From positions 1-5,821 of the forward strand of contig DQVJ01000111.1 of the NCBI GenBank assembly GCA_015661795.1: a DNA stretch of 5,821 bases, given 5' to 3'. The notes under the pieces are model-generated. The model had not been told where the DNA came from. It ran no database searches and saw only the letters and a list, made by a program, of their open reading frames with translations. The stretch comes from Sulfurovum sp. Its GTDB lineage: Bacteria > Campylobacterota > Campylobacteria > Campylobacterales > Sulfurovaceae. A program made the position numbers and the translations under genes. How positions within the stretch are numbered: position 1 is the first letter of the stretch; the number at the start of each line of letters is the position of its first letter. Shown here piece after piece: positions 1-5,643 of the stretch.

Positions 1-764
1 TGATCATGAACAAGTAATCCTGAAGTAGTACCTCTGTCAAGAGTGAGTACCTGAAACAAATAAAGTGTGTGATAATCAAGTTGCAAAGATTTTTCTTTGG
101 ATGTACTTGTAGGATGCTCTTGCATAGCTTGTATAATTATATGTATATAAGTGTCTATCACACTGATACCAATTTGATATGCAAATGTTTTGTCCGCTTC
201 AAAATTACCTGTATTGAAATTTTCCAGATAAAAATGACTTACCCCACGCGTTCGTTCCAGAGCAGGAATATAAAAATATTTATCTCCTTGTTGTTGTCCC
301 TCATTGTAATATACATCTGCGGATCTTTTGAGTGTCTCCTGGAATTTTCTTTTAAAAGTATCATTCTTTAAAGAGGGATTCAAGTCAGCCATAATACGCC
401 AGTACCCTTTACCATCACGCATTTGAGTCCATGAGATGTGCATGTGCATAGAAGGTGCATGTGGATTACTAGGATGAATAATAGTTGAAATGGCAGTTGC
501 AGAAGAGAGTTTTTTATCTATATCATCATAATGTACTTGAGAAACATTAACTGAACCTCTATTGAACAAGATTTCATCTTGTGTTTCATATCTTACTCCA
601 CCACCATGTTTTCCTTTATCACGCTCCCATTCAACAGCCTTACACTCCTTCTGTGTTCCGTGTTTTATACTCACTTCATTGAGCCTATCTACAAAATATG
701 TTTGTAACTTTTCCACCAGTTGGTAGGCTTGTTTTGCTTCTTTAGCTTGTGCATAAACTCTCAT
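1..764 (-). CDS. hemF: Oxygen-dependent coproporphyrinogen III oxidase (HemF), 3'-truncated by window edge
   Basis: This enzyme decarboxylates two propionate groups of coproporphyrinogen III to vinyls with O2, giving protoporphyrinogen IX in cytoplasmic haem synthesis. The visible 254 residues, read back from the ATG at 764, align along the family: KHGGGVRYE (52-60), a GSVNVSQVH stretch (70-78, like GVNFSHVH in E. coli), IIHPSNPHAPSMH (95-107), ADLNP (126-130, matching FDLTP), YFY (163-165), RG (173-174), ENFNT (181-185) and the C-terminal DRGTTSGL (243-250, DRGTLFGL in E. coli). E. coli HemF has about 300 residues, so at least some 40 are missing beyond base 1. The start is supported by AGAAGG upstream. 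The protein is divergent: the usual GGG before DLTP is replaced, and several residues reported as important in E. coli are absent. Family assignment is firm; catalytic activity is inferred. The gene is divergent from the lipoprotein gene. Confidence 0.9.
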   Translation of the reverse strand, partial: MRVYAQAKEAKQAYQLVEKLQTYFVDRLNEVSIKHGTQKECKAVEWERDKGKHGGGVRYETQDEILFNRGSVNVSQVHYDDIDKKLSSATAISTIIHPSNPHAPSMHMHISWTQMRDGKGYWRIMADLNPSLKNDTFKRKFQETLKRSADVYYNEGQQQGDKYFYIPALERTRGVSHFYLENFNTGNFEADKTFAYQIGISVIDTYIHIIIQAMQEHPTSTSKEKSLQLDYHTLYLFQVLTLDRGTTSGLLVHD

Positions 765-773
765 CTCAATAAA

Positions 774-779
774 CCTTCT
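774..779 (-). promoter_or_regulatory. Ribosome binding site of hemF
   Basis: AGAAGG on the minus strand lies 9 bases before the ATG at 764. It is a good Shine-Dalgarno match and supports that start codon. Confidence 0.7.
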
Positions 780-791
780 AAAATTTGTAAA

Positions 792-800
792 ATTATAACA
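792..800 (-). promoter_or_regulatory. Candidate extended -10 promoter of hemF
   Basis: Minus-strand TGTTATAAT is a consensus -10 hexamer (TATAAT) with the TGn extension. No convincing -35 box sits 16-18 bases upstream, which is common for the housekeeping sigma factor of Campylobacterota. Transcription would begin near 785, giving a leader of about 20 bases that includes the AGAAGG site. This is a sequence match only. Confidence 0.55.
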
Positions 801-848
801 TACCCCACCAATATTTATATGATTCTGTTACAATGATATTTGCCAAAA

Positions 849-854
849 TATAAT
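849..854 (+). promoter_or_regulatory. Candidate -10 box for the lipoprotein gene
   Basis: A perfect TATAAT lies 22 bases before the ATG at 877. Start of transcription near 861 would leave a leader of about 16 bases containing AAAGGG (866-871), a good ribosome binding site 5 bases before the ATG. The -35 region around 825-831 (CTGTTAC) is only a weak match. The box is back to back with the hemF promoter in the 765-876 spacer. I saw no clear operator such as a Fur-like palindrome between them. Confidence 0.55.
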
Positions 855-876
855 ATACTTTACTTAAAGGGAAAAA

Positions 877-1236
877 ATGAAATTTAAGTTACTTATAATT
901 ACCATGGTACTCATCTCTTTTACAGGTTGTACAAATAGCCTTAATACTGTTCAAACACCAAAAATTAAACCACATATTTATGAAAAACCTACTCCAGCCA
1001 AAGCAGCTAAATTTCATAAAACGATGGTCAAAGTAGCACTGAGTACGCAAGATGACAGGAAATATACTAAAATGACTTTAGATACTCCAGAAAAAAAAGT
1101 ATGGTTCAAAGACCTTATGTATAGACTTTGGGACAGACAAATTACAAGAAATCAATTTATTGAAGAAGGTTTGACCAAATACCCAACACACAAATATGAA
1201 TTTACCTATGTAGCAAATGGTTTCCAAAAATTTTAA
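877..1236 (+). CDS. Small lipoprotein of unknown function
   Basis: The 119-residue product begins with a lipoprotein signal: Lys2 and Lys4, a hydrophobic core (5-15) and a lipobox FTGC ending at Cys18. Signal peptidase II would cleave before Cys18, leaving a lipidated mature protein of about 102 residues. Thr19 and Asn20 follow the cysteine, so there is no Asp at +2 of the E. coli inner-membrane retention type. Outer-membrane anchoring is therefore plausible, though this is inference. The mature part starts with a Pro/Lys-rich linker (28-45). It continues with a charged, aromatic-rich domain containing KKVWFKDLMYRLWDRQ (73-88), and ends in FTYVANGFQKF. I do not recognise the family and assign no function. 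The start is supported by AAAGGG at 5 bases and a TATAAT box upstream. It ends 3 bp before the convergent queC stop. Confidence 0.85.
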   Translation: MKFKLLIITMVLISFTGCTNSLNTVQTPKIKPHIYEKPTPAKAAKFHKTMVKVALSTQDDRKYTKMTLDTPEKKVWFKDLMYRLWDRQITRNQFIEEGLTKYPTHKYEFTYVANGFQKF

Positions 1237-1239
1237 TAT

Positions 1240-1908
1240 CTACTTTGCATAAGAAAGAGGATCGCTCTCCCCTGCCTCTTCAAATCCTTTGAGTCTTAAC
1301 CTACATGAATCACAGACACCACACGCTTTACCTTCTTCTTTGTAGCACGACCATGTGTGTTCAAGTGGTACTCCCCATTCTATTGATTTTTGTACTATGT
1401 CACTTTTTTTCAAATCTACCAATGGCATCTTAATTTCTAACTGCGTTTCCTTTTTTGTTCCAAGGTTTATGGCAGTTTGCATCTGAGTAATATAACTTTT
1501 TCTGCAGTCTGGATAACCAGAACTGTCTTCTTCAACTACACCGATATAGAGTGCCTCGGCTCCATGCTTCTCAGCGATAGCAGCAGCAATGGAGAGAAAA
1601 ATCCCATTTCTAAAAGGTACATATGTCACAGGTACACCCTCTTCTATGCCTCCAGTAGGTACTTCTATAGCATTATCTGTTAGTGCAGATGCACCTATAT
1701 CAGCAAAAAAAGGTAAATCCAGTTCGTATATTTGACGGGAATTCAGTGCATTTGACAGCAAACGAAAACACTCAAGTTCTTTGGCTTGAGTTCTCTGCCC
1801 ATAATTAAAATGTACTGCAATAATCTCATAACCGTCACGTTGTGCAATTTTTGCACTTAGTGCACTATCCATACCTCCCGAAATAATACAAACCGCTATT
1901 TTTTTCAT
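1240..1908 (-). CDS. queC: 7-cyano-7-deazaguanine (preQ0) synthase QueC
   Basis: QueC converts 7-carboxy-7-deazaguanine, ammonia and ATP to preQ0, the precursor of queuosine in tRNA anticodons. The 222-residue length is normal. Seen in the sequence: the ATP-pyrophosphatase P-loop SGGMDS (10-15), HFNYGQR (33-39), YVPFRNG (96-102), the substrate-site stretch EEDSSGYPDCR (126-136), and a zinc site made by Cys188, Cys196, Cys199 and Cys202 near the C-terminus, all in expected order. The start has AGGA (1914-1917) 5 bases upstream. It stands alone: no other queuosine gene (queD, queE, queF) is in the window. It is divergent from ybeY and convergent with the lipoprotein gene (3-bp gap). The leader is too short for a preQ1 riboswitch. 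The assignment is firm. Confidence 0.97.
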   Translation of the reverse strand: MKKIAVCIISGGMDSALSAKIAQRDGYEIIAVHFNYGQRTQAKELECFRLLSNALNSRQIYELDLPFFADIGASALTDNAIEVPTGGIEEGVPVTYVPFRNGIFLSIAAAIAEKHGAEALYIGVVEEDSSGYPDCRKSYITQMQTAINLGTKKETQLEIKMPLVDLKKSDIVQKSIEWGVPLEHTWSCYKEEGKACGVCDSCRLRLKGFEEAGESDPLSYAK

Positions 1909-1930
1909 ATCTATCCTACATTTCTTTTTA

Positions 1931-1959
1931 CTGCCATTTTACCAAGATTTGGGTAAACT
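1931..1959 (+). promoter_or_regulatory. Candidate ybeY promoter giving a leaderless or near-leaderless transcript
   Basis: CTGCCA (1931-1936) and TAAACT (1954-1959) are separated by 17 bases and resemble -35 and -10 boxes, with about 4 of 6 consensus bases each. Transcription would start close to the A of the ATG at 1966. No Shine-Dalgarno sequence is evident before this ATG, which fits leaderless initiation but does not prove it. It overlaps the candidate queC promoter on the other strand. Confidence 0.3.
1936..1944 (-). promoter_or_regulatory. Candidate extended -10 promoter of queC
   Basis: Minus-strand TGGTAAAAT resembles an extended -10 element (TGn plus TAAAAT). Transcription from about 1929 would give a leader of about 20 bases that includes the AGGA site before the queC ATG. 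There is no clear -35 box. It must lie somewhere in the 57-bp queC-ybeY spacer unless queC is read through from ybeY-side antisense DNA, so position as well as sequence favours it. Confidence 0.4.
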
Positions 1960-1965
1960 TCGTGC

Positions 1966-2406
1966 ATGATAGATTTGGATAATCAAACAACACTTAAATG
2001 TGATTTAGAAGCATTAGAAAAAATAGCCCAAACCCTTACCAGTAGAGATATTGAGCTCATCATTACCGATGAGGAAACAATGAAATCTCTTAATAGTGAG
2101 CATAGAGGTAAAGCATGTTCTACAGATGTACTCTCTTTCCCCCTAGAAACAGTTTTTACAGAACAGATTCTCTTTGATATACCTTTAGGTTCCATTGTTA
2201 TTTCTGCCCCTTTTGTCAGACAAAAGGCTGATGAACTTGGTCACAGTATCCAAGATGAACTTTCATTGCTTTTTATTCATGGCTTACTTCATCTTCTAGG
2301 CTTTGACCATGAACGAGATGATGGGGAAATGCGTTTGAAAGAAAAAGAACTTATAGAAATGTTTGATTTACCCAAAAGTCTAATCATCAGAACAAAGGAG
2401 TCTTAA
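1966..2406 (+). CDS. ybeY: Endoribonuclease YbeY (16S rRNA maturation factor)
   Basis: YbeY is a zinc-dependent single-strand endoribonuclease acting in 16S rRNA 3'-end maturation and ribosome quality control in the cytoplasm. The 146-residue protein has the diagnostic zinc motif HGLLHLLGFDH (His105, His109, His115) and the conserved block LNSEHRGKACSTDVLSFP (42-59), whose Arg47 corresponds to the conserved basic residue of the active site. The usual LGD motif before the strand leading to the active site reads LGS here (74-76); from memory Helicobacter homologues also have Ser there, so it looks like a lineage trait. The ATG at 1966 gives the usual N-terminus (MIDLDNQT) although no clear ribosome binding site precedes it. 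The antiporter gene follows after one base, so the two are very probably co-transcribed. Confidence 0.96.
   Translation: MIDLDNQTTLKCDLEALEKIAQTLTSRDIELIITDEETMKSLNSEHRGKACSTDVLSFPLETVFTEQILFDIPLGSIVISAPFVRQKADELGHSIQDELSLLFIHGLLHLLGFDHERDDGEMRLKEKELIEMFDLPKSLIIRTKES
2394..2400 (+). promoter_or_regulatory. Strong ribosome binding site fixing the TTG start of the antiporter gene
   Basis: AAAGGAG lies within the last codons of ybeY, 7 bases before TTG at 2408. It is the best Shine-Dalgarno match in the window. The next in-frame ATG (residue 10) falls inside the first transmembrane helix, so TTG is the start. Confidence 0.8.
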
Positions 2407-2407
2407 T

Positions 2408-3340
2408 TTGGATTTTATTATATTTATTATTGCTATGGGTGTACTTATTTGGGGTGCAGATCTTATAATTGAACAAAGTGAGCGTATTGCATTGGAATTC
2501 AATATACCTGAGTTTATTATTGGTGCTACCCTTATTGCACTGGGTACTTCACTCCCTGAAATGGCTGCAAGTATTGCTGCGAGTTATAATGGTCGTGCAG
2601 AAATAGCTGTAGCCAATGTCATAGGAAGTAATATACTCAATATCACATTGGTACTGGCGAGTGTATTTCTCATCGCAAAGAACATTAACCCAAACAGAGA
2701 TTTCTTCGCAAAAGACAGTACATGGGCACTTGTCCCTGTGCTCATTTTTATTTTAATGATAATAGATGGTGTCATTTCACGTTTTGATGCCATATTACTA
2801 CTTCTTCTTATGGGCGCATACCTCATGTTTTTACTTCAAGATGCAAAAGGTGTTCTGGAAGAGGATTTAGAAATCCCAGAAAATGAAACTTTTTCATGGG
2901 TAAAAACCATACCGATGATTCTAGGTGGTTTTATTTTAGTGGTTGTTGGCGCACACTATACAGTTGAAAGTGCATCTATCATAGCAAAAAGTTTTGGTAT
3001 CTCAGAATGGGTCATTGGGATTATTATGATTTCACTTGGCACTTCCTTGCCAGAGCTCACTGTGAGCATATCTGCTGCATTAAAAGGAAAAGTAGATATG
3101 GCAATAGGAAATATCATTGGGTCCAACATGGCAAATACCACAGTAGTTTTAGGTGCTGCTGCACTTGTAAATCCCCTCACATTAGATGCCTCTTCATATC
3201 TGTTTGATATAGCTACCATGATTGTAGCTACACTCATATTGGTTTTTATCACAGCGAATAAACTTTACAATAAATCCGCAGGTATAAGTCTCATCATTAT
3301 CTTAGGGCTTTTCTTAAATAATACACTCCAAAATATATAA
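2408..3340 (+). CDS. yrbG: CaCA-family Na+/Ca2+ (cation/calcium) antiporter, YrbG-like
   Basis: This 310-residue inner-membrane protein belongs to the calcium/cation antiporter family, which exports Ca2+ in exchange for Na+ (or H+). It shows the two inverted alpha repeats of the family. Repeat 1 spans about 34-83 with GTSLPE (46-51) and NVIGSNILN (70-78). Repeat 2 spans about 199-249 with GTSLPE (211-216) and NIIGSNMAN (235-243). Glu51 and Glu216 are the expected ion-binding acidic residues. About ten hydrophobic segments are visible, with a short charged loop (about 145-165) between the halves. Length fits bacterial YrbG proteins (about 320). It starts with TTG behind a strong ribosome binding site, one base after ybeY. 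Its stop lies inside a palindrome shared with convergent mrdA. Family is firm; substrate and direction of transport are inferred from the family. Confidence 0.92.
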   Translation: MDFIIFIIAMGVLIWGADLIIEQSERIALEFNIPEFIIGATLIALGTSLPEMAASIAASYNGRAEIAVANVIGSNILNITLVLASVFLIAKNINPNRDFFAKDSTWALVPVLIFILMIIDGVISRFDAILLLLLMGAYLMFLLQDAKGVLEEDLEIPENETFSWVKTIPMILGGFILVVVGAHYTVESASIIAKSFGISEWVIGIIMISLGTSLPELTVSISAALKGKVDMAIGNIIGSNMANTTVVLGAAALVNPLTLDASSYLFDIATMIVATLILVFITANKLYNKSAGISLIIILGLFLNNTLQNI

Positions 3341-3366
3341 ATACTTCTATTTAGAAGTATTTATAT
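3335..3366. terminator. Perfect 14-bp inverted repeat between convergent genes, possible bidirectional terminator
   Basis: Arms 3335-3348 and 3353-3366 are exact reverse complements with a 4-base loop (ATTT). The arms include the antiporter stop codon (TAA, 3338-3340) and most of the mrdA stop codon (TAG, 3349-3347). Only 2 of 14 pairs are G-C. There is no long T run on the plus side and just a TTTT after the stem on the minus side, so intrinsic termination may be weak. The position between convergent genes supports the call. Confidence 0.5.
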
Positions 3367-5176
3367 CAGATATATTACTATGTTTTGTATCATTAAAATA
3401 TTTATTTCGGTAAAGCCATTTATAAATATCAGCAGCAATAGGTCCTGCTGTACTTCCACCATGTCCACCATGTTCAACAAGTACAGTCACAATATACTTA
3501 GGATCTTCATAAGGTGCATAAGTTGTTATCCAGGCATGTGAACGATGATAATATGCTAATTCATGCTCCTTAAGTCGTTTTACTGTGGATTGAGGTATAG
3601 ACGTTACTTGAGATGTTCCTGTTTTTCCTGCAACTACAATTGGTAGTTTACTCATTGTCTTATAACCTGTCCCCCCTCTTATGTTACATACATCATACAT
3701 ACCCTGCTGAATCATATGTAAATGTTTCTTATTGAGATGAATTGTTTTTGTCATATTTTTTGTTTCATTTTTATCTATTACTTTCACTATACGAGGTGTA
3801 ACTAATTTTGAAGTGGCTAACATTGCTGTATATCTGGCTACTTGTAGAGGCGTCACTAGACTATAGCCCTGACCAATAGCTGAGATAACAGTCTCACCCA
3901 TATACCAAGACTGCTTAAATCTTTTCATTTTCCAGGCTTTATCTGGCATCACACCACGATATTCTCTTGGTAAATCCACACCTGTTTTTACTCCCAAACC
4001 AAATGTTCTTAATCCTCTTGCCATCGCATTGATACCAACTTTTAGACTTTTGTTGTAATAATATACATCACAACTTTCACGTATAGATTTTCTCAATCTT
4101 ACCGTGCCGTGCCCCCATCGTGACCAACATCTGAATTTATGTTTACTCTTGCCTAAAGTAATATATCCATTACAAAATTCTGGGGTATCCAAGATTCCCT
4201 CTTGTGCTTTAGAAAATGCCAAAGCCACACCCATTTTTATCGTAGATCCCGGTGGATAAGTCCCATGTATAAATTTGTTGGTAAATGGCTTGTCTATATC
4301 ATTTTGTAGTGCTTTCCAATCTTTTAAACTAATGCCCCCTACAAATAAATTAGGATCATAAGAAGGATAACTAACAGCAGAGAGTATCTCCCCACTTGTA
4401 CGCATTACGACTACCACGCCTGTCTTATTTGATTCTTTAAAACGTTCATAAATCATTTCTTGAAGATTGATATCTATATTGAGTTGAAGGTTTTTATTAT
4501 CTTTGGGTAATCTTTTTTCTAAAATTTCTATGGCTTTGTTGGTTGCTGTTACTTTAGAAATTTCGTAACCCAATTCACCTTCGAGTATATCATTATAATA
4601 TCTTTCTAACCCCGTTTTCCCTACATTTCCTACTTCATTGACCACAGGATCTTTTGCATTCTCTTTCGCATTTGAACGTCCAGTATATCCTACAATATGT
4701 GCTACATATTTGCCATAGGGATAATATCTTTTTGTTTCAGCTTCTATTTTAATCGAAGGATTGAGGCTTAACTTTGGATAGGCTCCCATCATATCTGAGT
4801 AATGTATAAAATCTACCACCTTAATATAATTATGATTATAAGGTGAATTATGTTTTTTATATACCTTCAACATAACAGTTTTATTCAAATCTGTAAATGT
4901 AGAGACCAGTCTGTCAACCACATCTATCAACTCTTCACTATTATATTTTAAATGTGGTTTAATAGAGACTGAAAAACCTATTTGATTCATTGCCAACAGA
5001 TTACCATTGAGATCAAAAATTTCACCTCTGACAGGCTTAATAAATTGTTTTCTTTCTATATTCTCTTTTGCTAGACCTTCATAATAAAAGTTTGATTTAA
5101 TACTCACATGATACAGTCTGGCAATCATTCCAGCCCAAAAAAGTATAAAAATAAATATTACAAATCTATATCTCAC
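3347..5176 (-). CDS. mrdA: Penicillin-binding protein 2 (peptidoglycan D,D-transpeptidase MrdA)
   Basis: PBP2 cross-links peptidoglycan in the periplasm as the transpeptidase of the rod (elongasome) complex, with RodA and MreC/MreD. The 609-residue protein has a short cytoplasmic start, one membrane anchor (about 4-20), and a pedestal domain with VRGEIFDLNG (49-58), GYTGR (163-167) and GKTGLERYYN (186-195). The transpeptidase domain follows with S311-T-I-K314 (catalytic Ser311 in PPGSTIKMG), S368-C-D370 (SxN/SxD motif) and K518-T-G-T-S522. Typical PBP2 stretches such as GHG (355-357) and IGQGYSLVTPLQ (434-445) are present. Cys335, Cys350, His356 and Cys369 may form a zinc site. The start is GTG, overlapping the stop of the upstream membrane protein gene (GTGA), with only a weak GGTGA-like ribosome site, so translational coupling is likely. 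It is the last gene of the operon. Confidence 0.96.
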   Translation of the reverse strand: MRYRFVIFIFILFWAGMIARLYHVSIKSNFYYEGLAKENIERKQFIKPVRGEIFDLNGNLLAMNQIGFSVSIKPHLKYNSEELIDVVDRLVSTFTDLNKTVMLKVYKKHNSPYNHNYIKVVDFIHYSDMMGAYPKLSLNPSIKIEAETKRYYPYGKYVAHIVGYTGRSNAKENAKDPVVNEVGNVGKTGLERYYNDILEGELGYEISKVTATNKAIEILEKRLPKDNKNLQLNIDINLQEMIYERFKESNKTGVVVVMRTSGEILSAVSYPSYDPNLFVGGISLKDWKALQNDIDKPFTNKFIHGTYPPGSTIKMGVALAFSKAQEGILDTPEFCNGYITLGKSKHKFRCWSRWGHGTVRLRKSIRESCDVYYYNKSLKVGINAMARGLRTFGLGVKTGVDLPREYRGVMPDKAWKMKRFKQSWYMGETVISAIGQGYSLVTPLQVARYTAMLATSKLVTPRIVKVIDKNETKNMTKTIHLNKKHLHMIQQGMYDVCNIRGGTGYKTMSKLPIVVAGKTGTSQVTSIPQSTVKRLKEHELAYYHRSHAWITTYAPYEDPKYIVTVLVEHGGHGGSTAGPIAADIYKWLYRNKYFNDTKHSNISDINTSK

Positions 5177-5628
5177 AGTATCACCACAACCAAAAGATCT
5201 ACAATAAGAGAATAGAGTAAGATATTACCCAGCACAATACTTGTTGTCTGAAATATAAAATCATATCCAAGAAGACATACTAAATACATTGCATCTAATA
5301 ACAATACACTGATAATAGGTCTACATATTTTGCATCTTCTAAAATGTATTAATTTTTGATAGAACATCACATATACAAGTAAAGATGAAATACTTATAAG
5401 AAAAAAAGGTAATGATAAATTAACTTCAAGATTTAAAAAGTAAACCATTGAAATCAATATATAATGTAATTTACCTTCTTCAACACCACGTATAAAAATA
5501 TATCCCATGACACCAATTAACAGAGGTAAAAAAACATAGATAGAAATCAACATAGGATAAAAAAGCGTAAAAAGACCTATCATAGTCCATAAAAGTGGTC
5601 GATGCATTAGGTGTAACAAATTATCCAT
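5173..5628 (-). CDS. Small polytopic membrane protein, probable MreD-like rod-shape protein
   Basis: The 151-residue product is almost wholly hydrophobic, with about five to six membrane segments (roughly 12-29, 31-47, 55-67, 72-90, 104-122, 128-150). MreD proteins have about 160 residues and similar topology, and mreD often lies directly before mrdA. Here the gene overlaps mrdA by 4 bp, so a role as the MreD component linking MreC, PBP2 and RodA is likely. The sequence itself carries no motif I can call diagnostic, so the assignment rests on size, hydropathy and position. A basic loop with a CxxC pair (Cys99, Cys102, in HFRRCKICRP) stands out. The ATG at 5628 has no evident Shine-Dalgarno site. 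It lies 15 bases after the stop of the acetyltransferase gene, in the same frame, so re-initiation after that gene is plausible. Confidence 0.6.
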   Translation of the reverse strand: MDNLLHLMHRPLLWTMIGLFTLFYPMLISIYVFLPLLIGVMGYIFIRGVEEGKLHYILISMVYFLNLEVNLSLPFFLISISSLLVYVMFYQKLIHFRRCKICRPIISVLLLDAMYLVCLLGYDFIFQTTSIVLGNILLYSLIVDLLVVVIL

Positions 5629-5643
5629 ATTTAAAATACTTTT

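Noticed and set aside
69..371. Open frame of 100 codons on the plus strand opposite hemF
   Set aside because: It is antisense to a clearly conserved HemF reading frame, has no ribosome site, and its product is a Cys/Ile/Phe-rich string with no family resemblance.
765..876. Fur box or other operator between hemF and the lipoprotein gene
   Set aside because: The AT-rich spacer contains -10 boxes but no palindrome close to the Fur consensus or another operator I could name.
1842..1856. Small inverted repeat GTGCAA-TTT-TTGCAC
   Set aside because: It has only 6-bp arms and lies within queC codons near the start; it is likely chance, and the codons encode conserved P-loop region residues.
1909..1965. 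preQ1 riboswitch before queC
   Set aside because: The leader from the only plausible promoter is about 20 bases and the whole spacer is 57 bp, shared with ybeY; no preQ1 aptamer pattern (G-C stem with an A-rich tail) is visible.
2956..3252. Antisense open frame of 98 codons inside the antiporter gene (and similar ones at 2584-2826 and 1983-2195)
   Set aside because: These are shadows of strongly supported genes; none has a ribosome site or a recognisable product.
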